A stretch of DNA of 14,696 nt from an uncultured Flavobacteriaceae bacterium (GTDB lineage Bacteria > Bacteroidota > Bacteroidia > Flavobacteriales > Flavobacteriaceae), in the NCBI GenBank assembly GCA_913020685.1, contig CAJWAY010000025.1, positions 1 to 14,696 of the forward strand, written 5' to 3'. Shown here piece by piece: positions 6,597 through 14,429 of the stretch (positions are counted from its first letter, which is position 1; the number at the start of each line of letters is the position of its first letter). The notes beneath the pieces were generated by a model. The model was not told the origin of the DNA and made no database searches. It saw nothing but the letters and a program-made list of their open reading frames with translations. A program made the position numbers and the translations under genes.

Positions 6597-8837
6597 ATGA
6601 AATTTATTATTGATTTTTTACCTGCATTTGGTCTTCTGGGATTACTCTTTGTTATAGTCAAAAATAATTGGATTGCCAGACAGGAGGTTGGCAATGAAAA
6701 AATGGCAACCATTGCTAATAATATCGCAAAAGGAGCCATGTCTTTCTTAAGGGCTGAATATAGAATCTTATCTATTTTCGTCCTCTGCTTGGCTGTGCTA
6801 CTATATGTCAAAGGAAGTAATGAAGAAGGATCACATGGAATGGTTGCCCTCTCTTTTGTAGTAGGCGCCGTTTGCTCTGGACTTGCTGGTTTTATCGGAA
6901 TGCGAGTGGCTACAAAGTCCAATGTAAGAACCACCAACGCAGCAAGAATATCACTAGGTAAAGCATTAGAAGTTGCTTTCACAGGAGGTTCAGTAATGGG
7001 ATTAGGCGTTGTCGGTCTAGGTGTTTTAGGTTTAAGTAGCTTGTTTGCATTATATCAGAACATCTGGCCTGGTGCGGAAAACTTAACAACTGTTTTAAAT
7101 GTATTAACTGGATTTTCAATGGGGGCCTCTTCCATTGCTTTGTTTGCAAGGGTTGGTGGTGGAATTTACACAAAAGCAGCTGATGTTGGTGCCGACCTAG
7201 TAGGTAAAGTTGAAGCAGGTATTCCCGAGGATCATCCCCTTAATCCTGCAACAATTGCTGACAATGTTGGAGACAATGTAGGTGACGTTGCCGGTATGGG
7301 AGCAGATTTGTTTGAATCCTACGTGGGTTCTATTATAGGTACAATGGTATTAGGGGCCTTTATTATAACTCCTGAATTTGGTGGATTGGGTGCTGTTTAT
7401 CTTCCACTTGTTCTTGCAGCTTTAGGGATTGTTATGTCCATAATAGGAACTTTTTTTGTAAAAGTTAAAGAAGGCGGTAATCCTCAAACTGCGCTAAATA
7501 TTGGAGAATTTGGATCAGCAGGTTTGATGGTAATCGTTTCCTATTTTGTAATTCAAAAAATGATTCCTGAATCAACTGATGGTCTACCATTCGGTGCTAT
7601 GGGGGTCTTTCTGGCCACTATTTCTGGATTAGTTGCCGGTTTAGGCGTTGGAAAAATTACTGAGTACTATACAGGAACAGGAACAAAACCTGTTTCCGCA
7701 ATTGTTCGTCAATCTGAAACAGGATCAGCCACCAATATTATTGCAGGTCTGGGCGTAGGAATGATGTCAACCATGGTTCCAATTCTATTAATTGCGGCAG
7801 CTATTTTAATTTCTCATCACTATTCTGGCTTATATGGGATTGCAATTGCTGCAGTTGGTATGTTAGCCAATACAGGTATTCAATTGGCAGTTGACGCATA
7901 CGGACCAATCTCCGACAATGCTGGAGGCATTGCTGAAATGGCAGAATTACCTCCCGAAGTAAGAGAACGTACAGATAAATTGGATGCAGTGGGAAATACC
8001 ACTGCTGCCATTGGTAAGGGTTTTGCGATTGCCTCTGCTGCTCTAACTGCCTTGGCATTGTTCTCAGCTTTTATGCAAGTTGCTAATGTAACAGCTATAG
8101 ATGTTTCGAAGCCAAAAGTAATGGCAGGACTTCTTGTAGGAGGTATGTTGCCATTTGTTTTTTCAGCACTTTCGATGAATGCTGTAGGACGTGCCGCAAT
8201 GTCAATGATTGAAGAAGTAAGAAGGCAGTTTAAAGAGATTCCCGAGTTGAAGGCAGCCCTAGAAATAATGAGAAAATACAAAGCTGATATTTCTAAAGCA
8301 ACCGAAAAGGATCGAGCTATTTTTGATGCTGCCGAGGGTAAAGCTGATTATGAAAAGTGTGTTGAAATATCAACAAAAGCCTCCATCAGAGAAATGGTTA
8401 TGCCCGGACTATTGGCTATATTGGTTCCTGTAACTGTTGGCTTATTGGGTGGTGCGGAAATGCTGGGTGGATTATTGGCCGGTGTTACTACATGTGGTAT
8501 ACTAATGGCAATTTTCCAATCTAATGCTGGAGGTGCTTGGGATAATGCAAAAAAAATGATAGAATCAGATGGTAGAAAGGGAACTGATGCACACAAAGCC
8601 TCAGTGGTTGGGGACACTGTTGGAGATCCATTTAAAGATACCTCAGGGCCTTCACTCAATATCCTTTTGAAATTGATGTCGGTGGTCGCTTTGGTGATTG
8701 CTCCAACTGTCGCAATTAATGTTGATGATATTGGAGATAAAATTGATAATCCTGAGAATTTCATCCAAATCAAGGCAGAAAAAGTTTCTGAAATTGCAGA
8801 AAATATTATCCTTTACGAAGACTTTATTAAAAAGTAG
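6597..8837 (+). CDS. hppA: K+-dependent membrane pyrophosphatase, probably sodium-translocating
   Basis: This 746-residue polytopic inner-membrane enzyme hydrolyses pyrophosphate and pumps Na+ and/or H+ outward. The substrate-binding motif DVGADLVGKVE is at 196-206. NPATIADNVGDNVGDVAGMGADLFESY (216-242) carries the metal-binding aspartates and Glu240. GGAWDNAKK and GDTVGDPFKDTSGPSLN near the C-terminus form the second half of the active site. GNTTAAIGKG (467-475) has Ala470 and Gly473 where K+-independent enzymes have Lys and Thr, so this is the K+-dependent class. The Glu in LFESY is compatible with the Na+ pump type, but the ion cannot be fixed from sequence. It is a single-gene unit with its own promoter candidate upstream and a terminator-like hairpin overlapping its stop codon. 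Confidence 0.95.
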   Translation: MKFIIDFLPAFGLLGLLFVIVKNNWIARQEVGNEKMATIANNIAKGAMSFLRAEYRILSIFVLCLAVLLYVKGSNEEGSHGMVALSFVVGAVCSGLAGFIGMRVATKSNVRTTNAARISLGKALEVAFTGGSVMGLGVVGLGVLGLSSLFALYQNIWPGAENLTTVLNVLTGFSMGASSIALFARVGGGIYTKAADVGADLVGKVEAGIPEDHPLNPATIADNVGDNVGDVAGMGADLFESYVGSIIGTMVLGAFIITPEFGGLGAVYLPLVLAALGIVMSIIGTFFVKVKEGGNPQTALNIGEFGSAGLMVIVSYFVIQKMIPESTDGLPFGAMGVFLATISGLVAGLGVGKITEYYTGTGTKPVSAIVRQSETGSATNIIAGLGVGMMSTMVPILLIAAAILISHHYSGLYGIAIAAVGMLANTGIQLAVDAYGPISDNAGGIAEMAELPPEVRERTDKLDAVGNTTAAIGKGFAIASAALTALALFSAFMQVANVTAIDVSKPKVMAGLLVGGMLPFVFSALSMNAVGRAAMSMIEEVRRQFKEIPELKAALEIMRKYKADISKATEKDRAIFDAAEGKADYEKCVEISTKASIREMVMPGLLAILVPVTVGLLGGAEMLGGLLAGVTTCGILMAIFQSNAGGAWDNAKKMIESDGRKGTDAHKASVVGDTVGDPFKDTSGPSLNILLKLMSVVALVIAPTVAINVDDIGDKIDNPENFIQIKAEKVSEIAENIILYEDFIKK

Positions 8838-8868
8838 TTTTTTTACTTTTTAACCAATTGTTTTTTTT
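8827..8868 (+). terminator. Rho-independent-like terminator after hppA
   Basis: TTAAAAAGTA (8827-8836) pairs perfectly with TACTTTTTAA (8844-8853) around a 7-nt T-rich loop, and a run of eight T follows at 8861-8868. The stem starts inside the last codons of hppA and covers its stop codon. It is A/T-rich and therefore weak by E. coli standards, and the T-run begins 7 nt after the stem. Confidence 0.45.
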
Positions 8869-9179
8869 AATTTTTTTGTAAAGTTCTTTAATATTTACAT
8901 CGGTCCTATTACAATCAGAATCTACTCACTTTTTAAATATATTGCAAACTATACTAAGACTTTCTTTAATTCTTTATCTATATCAAATGTTATTCTCGGG
9001 TCTTGCACTCCTTAAAGACAAACTTGGAAACTTTTGAAAGTCTAGTCAGATTTCAATTTAAAGTATGATTTTATTTATAATGATTACATTCGGCTATGCT
9101 TAAAACGTTTATTGGTACTATAAAATTGGATTGTTAGGTTTTGAGTATAAAATTGTTAGATGAGAGTTACAAAAAGTAA
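8838..9179. other. 342-bp convergent spacer between hppA and pdhB
   Basis: No gene or RNA is recognised. Apart from the hairpin at its left end it has an 8-bp inverted repeat, AGACTTTC (8957-8964) with GAAAGTCT (9036-9043), and two copies of TATAAAATTG (9119-9128 and 9146-9155). Both are simple enough to be chance in AT-rich DNA. A 20-codon minus-strand stretch between stops near 8950-9010 looks slightly protein-like but is too short to call. Confidence 0.5.
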
Positions 9180-10160
9180 TCAGTTCATGTACATCACTTT
9201 TTTAACTGCTTTGATCACATCTAAGCTACTAGGGAACCACTCATCCAACAAAACAGGAGAATAAGGTGCAGGGGTGTCGGCTGTATTTATTTTTTCAATG
9301 GGAGCGTCAAGAAAATCAAAGATTTGATTTTGAACCTGGTAAGTGATCTCAGTTGAAATATTTCCAAAGGGCCAGGATTCTTCTAGTATTACCAATCGGT
9401 TGGTGTTTTTAACAGAATTGAAGATAGATTGATAATCCATTGGCCTAATCGTTCTAAGATCAATGATCTCACATTCAATTCCTTCTTTCGACAAGGTCTC
9501 AGCAGCATCAAACGCAACTTTTATAATTTTACCAAAAGAGACTATAGTGACGTCTTTTCCTTTCCTTTTGATATCAGCAACTCCGATTGGCAGTGTGTAT
9601 TCCCCCTCTGGAACTTCCCCTTTGTCTCCATACATTTGTTCTGACTCCATAAAAATTACGGGATCATCGTCTCTGATGGCAGACTTCAATAGACCTTTAG
9701 CATCGTATGGATTAGAGGGAACAATTACCTTAAGACCGGGACAGTTGGCATACCAGCTTTCAAAAGCTTGGGAGTGTGTAGCAGCTAATTGGCCTGCAGA
9801 TGCAGTAGGGCCTCTAAAAACTATGGGGCAAGGAAATTGTCCTCCTGACATCTGGCGAATCTTCGCTGCATTGTTGATGATCTGGTCTATACCTACCAAT
9901 GCAAAATTAAAAGTCATAAATTCGATAATCGGACGATTCCCTGTCATAGTCGAACCTACACCGATTCCAGCAAAACCCAATTCAGAAATGGGAGTATCAA
10001 TCACACGTTTTTCTCCAAATTCATCAAGCATCCCTTTAGAGGCTTTGTAGGCACCATTATATTCTGCCACCTCTTCACCCATCAAATAGATGGTTTCATC
10101 TCTCCGCATCTCTTCTGACATTGCCTGACAAATAGCTTCTCTGAATTGAATCGTTTTCAT
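9180..10160 (-). CDS. pdhB: Pyruvate dehydrogenase E1 component, beta subunit
   Basis: This 326-residue E1-beta subunit pairs with an alpha subunit and thiamine diphosphate to decarboxylate pyruvate in the pyruvate dehydrogenase complex. Family landmarks are FREAICQAMSEEM at the N-terminus, GEEVAEYNGAYK (28-39), DTPISELGFAGIGVG (55-69) with Glu60 where the cofactor-contacting Glu lies, ATHSQAFESWYANCPGLKVIVPS, and the C-terminal transketolase domain with VILEESWPFGN. The protein is full length. It stands alone: neither the E1 alpha gene nor the E2 gene is adjacent. Close relatives act on branched-chain 2-oxo acids, but GAYKASKGM and the overall pattern favour pyruvate. Divergent from the DUF151 nuclease gene. 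Confidence 0.93.
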   Translation of the reverse strand: MKTIQFREAICQAMSEEMRRDETIYLMGEEVAEYNGAYKASKGMLDEFGEKRVIDTPISELGFAGIGVGSTMTGNRPIIEFMTFNFALVGIDQIINNAAKIRQMSGGQFPCPIVFRGPTASAGQLAATHSQAFESWYANCPGLKVIVPSNPYDAKGLLKSAIRDDDPVIFMESEQMYGDKGEVPEGEYTLPIGVADIKRKGKDVTIVSFGKIIKVAFDAAETLSKEGIECEIIDLRTIRPMDYQSIFNSVKNTNRLVILEESWPFGNISTEITYQVQNQIFDFLDAPIEKINTADTPAPYSPVLLDEWFPSSLDVIKAVKKVMYMN

Positions 10161-10180
10161 TTAGAATATTATTTAAAAGA

Positions 10181-10212
10181 CAAATTTAATTAATTGCTAA
10201 CGGATAAGTAAA
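10181..10212 (-). promoter_or_regulatory. pdhB promoter candidate
   Basis: On the minus strand TAAATTTG (10188-10181) matches TAnnTTTG. A TTTA (10212-10209), one base off the TTTG -33 box, lies 20 nt upstream. The leader to the ATG at 10160 would be about 15 nt. Confidence 0.5.
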
Positions 10213-10308
10213 TGACGCATTCAGAATTTTCACTTTAAATGGTTACAAAAATCATTGATTTACCTTGAAATACTTGATAATTTTACTAATTTGGTAATCA
10301 ATGAAAAT

Positions 10309-10932
10309 ATGAAATTAATACAATTAAACATTAAGGGCATTTCCTACAGCGATACACAAACTGGTGCCTATGCCCTTATTTTGAGAGAGATTGATGGAAA
10401 CAGAAGATTGCCCATAATCATTGGTGGATTTGAAGCTCAATCTATAGCCATTGCTTTGGAAAAAGAACTAAAACCGAAACGGCCCTTGACCCATGATCTT
10501 TTTAGAAACTTTGCCGAGAGATTTAATATTTATATCAAACAGGTAATAATTCACAAATTGGTAGACGGGGTATTTTACTCCAGTTTAATTTGTGAGAGAG
10601 ATAAAATTGAGGAGATTATTGATGCAAGAACTTCAGATGCAATTGCTATGGCAATACGTTTTGGTGCACCCGTTTTTATTTATGACTCAATTCTGAAACA
10701 AGCTGGTTTTGATGAGAATAATATCATAGAAGGTAAAAAAAATAAAGAGGGTGAAAACTGGATCAAAAATTTTGTTGAGGAACAAAGCAAACAAAAAGCT
10801 GTTCCTGATGATTTAAACAAACTTTCTCTGTCAAAACTAAAATCATTATTGAATAAATTAGTTAACCTTGAAGATTATGAAAAAGCTGTTAAGATTAGAG
10901 ATGAAATTTCAAAAAGAGAATCTAATAAATAA
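10309..10932 (+). CDS. DUF151 bifunctional nuclease-family protein with C-terminal UVR motif
   Basis: This 207-residue protein has an N-terminal DUF151 (bifunctional nuclease) domain, about residues 1-135. Examples are IKGISYSDTQTGAYALIL, PIIIGGFEAQSIAIALE and the conserved DARTSDAIAMAIRFGAPVF (105-123). DUF151 proteins in plants have DNase and RNase activity; the bacterial role is poorly known. After a charged linker, residues 172-205 form a UVR (UvrB/UvrC) helical hairpin, LSLSKLKSLLNKLVNLEDYEKAVKIRDEI, a protein-protein contact element. This domain pairing is usual in Bacteroidota. The start chosen is the ATG at 10309 because MKLIQLNIKG matches the family N-terminus; an in-frame TTG at 10255 would add 18 unlike residues. 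Divergent from pdhB, same strand as thyA. Confidence 0.85.
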   Translation: MKLIQLNIKGISYSDTQTGAYALILREIDGNRRLPIIIGGFEAQSIAIALEKELKPKRPLTHDLFRNFAERFNIYIKQVIIHKLVDGVFYSSLICERDKIEEIIDARTSDAIAMAIRFGAPVFIYDSILKQAGFDENNIIEGKKNKEGENWIKNFVEEQSKQKAVPDDLNKLSLSKLKSLLNKLVNLEDYEKAVKIRDEISKRESNK

Positions 10933-10991
10933 GTGTTAATCTTTTTTTGAAAACTATTTTTAATTCCAAACATTAGAATGTCACCATAACT

Positions 10992-10999
10992 TATTTTTG
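10992..10999 (+). promoter_or_regulatory. thyA -7 promoter box candidate
   Basis: TATTTTTG (10992-10999) matches TAnnTTTG and lies 18 nt before the thyA ATG at 11018, leaving a short leader. No clear TTG is found at the -33 distance, so the match rests on the -7 box alone. Confidence 0.35.
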
Positions 11000-11017
11000 A
11001 TTTATATCTTTAAAAAC

Positions 11018-11842
11018 ATGGAACAGTATTTAAATTTGGTCAAATATGTTAAGGATTATGGTGTAAGCAAAACAGATCGAACTGGAACTGGAACAAAAAG
11101 TATTTTTGGTTATCAAATGAAATTTGATTTAGACGAGGGATTCCCATTAGTAACTACAAAAAAAATCCATGTAAAATCAATTATTCATGAACTTTTGTGG
11201 TTCTTAAATGGGGATACAAATATCAACTATTTAACAAAGAACGGCGTAAGAATATGGAATGAATGGGCAGATGAAAAAGGTAATTTAGGGCCTATTTACG
11301 GTCATCAATGGAGGAACTGGAATGATGAAGGTATTGATCAAATCAAATCAGTTATTGAAACTTTGAAAACCAATCCGGATAGCAGAAGAATGCTGATATC
11401 GGCTTGGAATCCTAGTGTGTTACCAGATACTTCAATTACATTTGCAGAAAATGTAGCAAATCACAAAGCAGCTCTGCCTCCATGTCATGCATTTTTTCAA
11501 TTTTATGTAGCTAATGGAAAGTTATCTTGTCAACTTTATCAAAGGAGTGCTGATCTATTTTTAGGGGTTCCCTTTAATATTGCATCCTATGCGCTTTTAA
11601 ATTTGATGGTGGCTCAAGTCTGTGAGCTAAAACCTGGCACTTTTGTCCATACTTTTGGGGATGTTCATATTTACTCAAATCATCACGATCAATTAGAGGA
11701 GCAACTCAGTCGAACTCCAAGACCACTCCCTCAAATGATTCTAAACCCTGAGATCAAGGATATTTTTAGTTTTAATTACAAAGATTTTAAACTGATTGGA
11801 TATGATCCTCATCCACTTATTAGTGGGAAGGTTGCGGTATAA
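11018..11842 (+). CDS. thyA: Thymidylate synthase (ThyA type)
   Basis: ThyA methylates dUMP to dTMP with methylenetetrahydrofolate, releasing dihydrofolate that the nearby folA product recycles. Visible motifs are Arg21 in DRTGTGTKSIFG (phosphate binding), PIYGHQWRNW (92-101), SRRMLISAWNPS (122-133), the catalytic Cys156 in PPCHAFFQFYV, QRSADLFLGVPFNIASYA, and GDVHIYSNH. The protein is 274 residues, about ten more than E. coli, the extra lying just before the catalytic cysteine (136-150). The ATG at 11018 fits the family start. A TTG in the same frame at 10997 is rejected because it would lie within the candidate -7 box. The stop codon is one base away from the stop of the convergent aminotransferase. 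Confidence 0.96.
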   Translation: MEQYLNLVKYVKDYGVSKTDRTGTGTKSIFGYQMKFDLDEGFPLVTTKKIHVKSIIHELLWFLNGDTNINYLTKNGVRIWNEWADEKGNLGPIYGHQWRNWNDEGIDQIKSVIETLKTNPDSRRMLISAWNPSVLPDTSITFAENVANHKAALPPCHAFFQFYVANGKLSCQLYQRSADLFLGVPFNIASYALLNLMVAQVCELKPGTFVHTFGDVHIYSNHHDQLEEQLSRTPRPLPQMILNPEIKDIFSFNYKDFKLIGYDPHPLISGKVAV

Positions 11843-11850
11843 ATTATACC
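11836..11850. repeat. 15-bp perfect palindrome covering both convergent stop codons
   Basis: GGTATAAATTATACC is symmetric about a single central A. It contains the TAA of thyA (11840-11842) and, on the other strand, the TAA of the aminotransferase (11846-11844). As RNA it could only make a 5-bp stem, and no T-tract follows, so it is not a clear terminator. Confidence 0.6.
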
Positions 11851-12884
11851 AAGATCAATTGCTTAATGAGACAGGTTAATTTTTGAATTTCCTGAATGGT
11901 GTTGTAAAAATGGATAGAAAATCTAAGGTATTTGCCCCTGAATGATGATCTAATCCCCTGTTCTTCCAATTGTTTTAATACTGCCTCCTCGGTGAGAATA
12001 CTAACGATTGTACTTTGAGGTTTGCGCTTGTGAAATTCGGGTATACACCCTATTTTGATGAGTTCGTCTCGTAATTTCTCACTTAGAAATTTATTTTTTT
12101 GAACCAGTTTTTCAAAATTATTGGCCTTCAAATAATCCAATGCAAAAACCAATGAAGCTGCACCTAATATATTAAAATGTCCTGAAAACACCTTATGTTG
12201 AAAATCTTCACGGCTACTTTTTGTCTCCTCAAAAAACTGATCTGACAAGGCAATAAAACCATTTCCAAAACCAGCCAATAACCACTTGTATCCACTGCAA
12301 ACTACCGCATCAAATGGTGAGGAGTTAAAATCAAAAAGATCTGCACCAATATGCTGGGTTGCATCACCTATAATAAGCAATTGAGGGTATTTTTCTTTGA
12401 GTTGCATTAAAAAATCAAAATCAAATTTAAAACCATGGGTAAACTGAACTATACTGAATACAAAAGCATGGAAACTATTTTGAGATAAAGCGAGCTCTAT
12501 TTTATCCTCCAATTGCTCATCAATTAATAGACTGAAGTGATTAAAATCTCTTTCCTCAATTGCATCAACAAGTGAATGGTAATCATCTTTTAGGTATAAG
12601 ACATTACTTCCATCAAAAAGACTATCCAATACAAATCTTATTCCTACAGAAAAATTTGACACAAAATATGTTTGCCCTTTTTTAGAACCTATGAAACTGG
12701 AAATGGACTGGTGAGTCTGATCTAAACGATCATAGGCGTCAATTTTGTATTGATCTGCATTTAGCAGATGATTTTTTTCGTAACCTGTTCTGAAGTCGAA
12801 CAATGACTGAGACATTAATCCAACATATGCAGTATTAAAATATGTACATGTTTTCAGTGCTGGGAAATCGTCCTGGAATGTCAT
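11844..12884 (-). CDS. Class V PLP-dependent aminotransferase-fold protein, substrate unknown
   Basis: This 346-residue fold-type I PLP enzyme belongs to the class V aminotransferases, relatives of kynureninase and cysteine desulfurases. Visible PLP residues are Asp174 and Gln177 in IIGDATQHIG (ring contacts) and the Schiff-base Lys200 in VVCSGYKWLLAGFGNGF. YFNTAYVGLMSQ (15-26) matches the substrate-side start of the family. No cysteine-desulfurase active-site Cys loop is evident. I chose the ATG at 12884. A TTG at 12914 would lie inside a TAATTTTG promoter box (12919-12912) and so is unlikely. It lies on the opposite strand between thyA and folA, convergent with thyA and divergent from folA. 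The reaction cannot be predicted. Confidence 0.8.
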   Translation of the reverse strand: MTFQDDFPALKTCTYFNTAYVGLMSQSLFDFRTGYEKNHLLNADQYKIDAYDRLDQTHQSISSFIGSKKGQTYFVSNFSVGIRFVLDSLFDGSNVLYLKDDYHSLVDAIEERDFNHFSLLIDEQLEDKIELALSQNSFHAFVFSIVQFTHGFKFDFDFLMQLKEKYPQLLIIGDATQHIGADLFDFNSSPFDAVVCSGYKWLLAGFGNGFIALSDQFFEETKSSREDFQHKVFSGHFNILGAASLVFALDYLKANNFEKLVQKNKFLSEKLRDELIKIGCIPEFHKRKPQSTIVSILTEEAVLKQLEEQGIRSSFRGKYLRFSIHFYNTIQEIQKLTCLIKQLILV

Positions 12885-12911
12885 AAATAAATTAGAAAAC
12901 GTACATTTGTC

Positions 12912-12919
12912 CAAAATTA
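12912..12919 (-). promoter_or_regulatory. -7 promoter box candidate of the class V aminotransferase gene
   Basis: TAATTTTG on the minus strand (12919-12912) matches TAnnTTTG and lies 27 nt before the ATG at 12884. The -33 element is not obvious. It argues for the ATG start over the upstream in-frame TTG at 12914, which is part of this box. Confidence 0.4.
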
Positions 12920-12991
12920 GTCTATTTCAAGATATTTTGACATTTATTTCCTTTTTAAGTCTAAAATGAAAACAACTCCCCTGTTATTTTT

Positions 12992-13537
12992 ATGAATTTT
13001 GAAAGTATAAAAGACACTAAAACAGGTGATTCTGCAGACCTCAATGAATCATCAAAATTCTCTAAAATTACTATTATCGCTGCCATTGATGAGAATAATG
13101 TGTTGGGGAAAGACAATCAATTGATCTGGCATTTACCAGAAGATCTAATGCGTTTTAAACGACTAACAACAGGTCATGCCATTATCATGGGAAGAAAAAC
13201 TTTCGAATCTTTGCCCAAGGCATTGCCAAACCGTCATAATATAGTGGTAACGCGTAACCAAAATTATATTAAAGAGGGGATCACCGTTTGTAACAGTTTG
13301 GAGGCAGCCATTGAATGTGCAAAGGATGATAAACAGCCGTTTGTGATTGGTGGTGGACAAGTTTATGAACAAGCAATTGAATTTGCCTCTAAGATAGAGC
13401 TAACAAGAATTCATTCTCAATTTGAGGGAGATGTATTTTTTCCAGAGATAGATTTAAAAAAATGGTTTGTAAAAAAAGAGGAGCGTTTAAATAATCAAGA
13501 TTTTGACTATTCTTTTATTACCTATACTAAAATTTAA
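12992..13537 (+). CDS. folA: Dihydrofolate reductase with N-terminal extension
   Basis: FolA reduces dihydrofolate to tetrahydrofolate with NADPH, renewing the cofactor spent by ThyA. The DHFR core begins near residue 25 with KITIIAAIDENNVLGKDNQLIWHLPEDLMRFK; Asp51 is the likely catalytic acid, equivalent to Asp27 of E. coli. GRKTFESLP (67-75) and VIGGGQVYEQ (118-127) bind NADPH, and FFPEIDL and DFDYSFITYTK mark the C-terminal strands. The 181 residues include about 24 polar N-terminal ones that usual DHFRs lack. No later ATG precedes the core, so either the extension is real or translation begins at a rare codon near 13062. fabD starts 7 nt after its stop, so the two are probably co-transcribed. 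Confidence 0.94.
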   Translation: MNFESIKDTKTGDSADLNESSKFSKITIIAAIDENNVLGKDNQLIWHLPEDLMRFKRLTTGHAIIMGRKTFESLPKALPNRHNIVVTRNQNYIKEGITVCNSLEAAIECAKDDKQPFVIGGGQVYEQAIEFASKIELTRIHSQFEGDVFFPEIDLKKWFVKKEERLNNQDFDYSFITYTKI

Positions 13538-13544
13538 ATCAATT

Positions 13545-14426
13545 ATGAAAGCATATCTATTTCCTGGACAAGGCTCTCAATTTCCTGGTATGGGAAAAGA
13601 TCTATTTGACCAATCTGAAATTGCAAAAGAGATGTTTAAAATTTCGGACGATATCTTAGGATTTGACCTCTCAACCATACTAATTGAGGGAAGTAAGGAG
13701 GACCTCCAACAAACTAGAGTTACCCAACCTGCTATTTTTCTCCATTCTGTTATCACAGCAAAAGTGATGGGTAATGATTTTAAGCCAGATGCAGTTGCTG
13801 GTCATTCACTAGGAGAGTTTTCAGCCCTAACGGCTGCTGGAGCAATTGATTTTGAGTCAGGGTTGAAATTAGTTTCTCAAAGAGCGGAGGCTATGCAAAA
13901 AGCCTGTAATCTAAGTGAAGGAAGGATGGCCGCAGTATTGGGATTAGAAGACAACATAGTTGAAGAAATTTGCCAACAAACCTCTGGAGTTGTGGTTGCA
14001 GCCAATTACAATTGTCCCGGACAACTAGTTATCTCAGGTAGTAGAGATTCCATTGAATCGGCTTGTAAAAATTTAGAATTAGTAGGTGCTAGAAGAGCTT
14101 TGGTTTTGCCAGTGAGCGGAGCATTCCACTCTCCTTTGATGGAGCCTGCCAGAACTGAACTCGCTGATGCGATTGATTCCACAAATTTTTCTGCTCCATT
14201 ATGCCCTATTTATCAAAACACCACTGCCGTGTCGGTTGAAGATCCAATAGAAATACAGAAAAACCTAATTGCGCAATTGACATCTCCCGTAATGTGGACT
14301 CAAACTATAAATGCAATGGTTAAATCTGGAATTACAGATTTCGTTGAAGTGGGTCCAGGGAAAGTTTTACAGGGTTTAATTAAGAAAATTTCCCCTGAAG
14401 TAAAGGTTTCAAGTGCAGAAATTTAA
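13545..14426 (+). CDS. fabD: Malonyl-CoA:acyl carrier protein transacylase
   Basis: FabD moves malonyl from CoA to acyl carrier protein, supplying the extender unit for fatty acid synthesis in the cytoplasm. The 293-residue protein begins AYLFPGQGSQFPGMG, with Gln9 in the oxyanion hole. The nucleophile is Ser88 in GHSLGEFSAL, the substrate-carboxylate arginine is Arg113 in SQRAEAMQ, and the catalytic histidine is His195 in VSGAFHSPLM. The end, FVEVGPGKVLQGLIKKI, is also typical. The ATG at 13545 is chosen because it gives the canonical start; an ATG at 13503 in the same frame would overlap folA by 35 nt. It follows folA by 7 nt. Its stop is 3 nt from that of the convergent aminotransferase gene. 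Confidence 0.96.
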   Translation: MKAYLFPGQGSQFPGMGKDLFDQSEIAKEMFKISDDILGFDLSTILIEGSKEDLQQTRVTQPAIFLHSVITAKVMGNDFKPDAVAGHSLGEFSALTAAGAIDFESGLKLVSQRAEAMQKACNLSEGRMAAVLGLEDNIVEEICQQTSGVVVAANYNCPGQLVISGSRDSIESACKNLELVGARRALVLPVSGAFHSPLMEPARTELADAIDSTNFSAPLCPIYQNTTAVSVEDPIEIQKNLIAQLTSPVMWTQTINAMVKSGITDFVEVGPGKVLQGLIKKISPEVKVSSAEI

Positions 14427-14429
14427 AGA

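Noticed and set aside
7801..8773. Long open frames on the minus strand inside hppA
   Set aside because: They are shadows of a strongly supported pyrophosphatase gene; their predicted proteins resemble nothing and have biased composition.
8950..9010. Protein-like 20-codon minus-strand stretch (VQDPRITFDIDKELKK)
   Set aside because: It lies between two stops with no start codon, and no family is recognised; chance is likely.
8957..9043. 8-bp inverted repeat AGACTTTC / GAAAGTCT in the hppA-pdhB spacer as a mobile-element end
   Set aside because: It is short, has no flanking target duplication and no transposase nearby; expected by chance at this composition.
9463..10050. 195-codon plus-strand frame inside pdhB
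   Set aside because: Antisense shadow of pdhB with no recognisable domain or promoter.
10255..10308. 18-codon N-terminal extension of the DUF151 protein from a TTG
   Set aside because: The residues are unlike the family start, whereas the ATG at 10309 gives the typical MKLIQLNIKG beginning.
12885..12914. TTG start of the class V aminotransferase gene at 12914
   Set aside because: The TTG lies within a TAATTTTG promoter-like box, and an ATG follows ten codons later at a position matching family N-termini.
13503..13544. Earlier ATG for fabD overlapping folA
   Set aside because: The added residues are not part of FabD; the ATG at 13545 yields the canonical AYLFPGQGSQ start and a 7-nt gap after folA.
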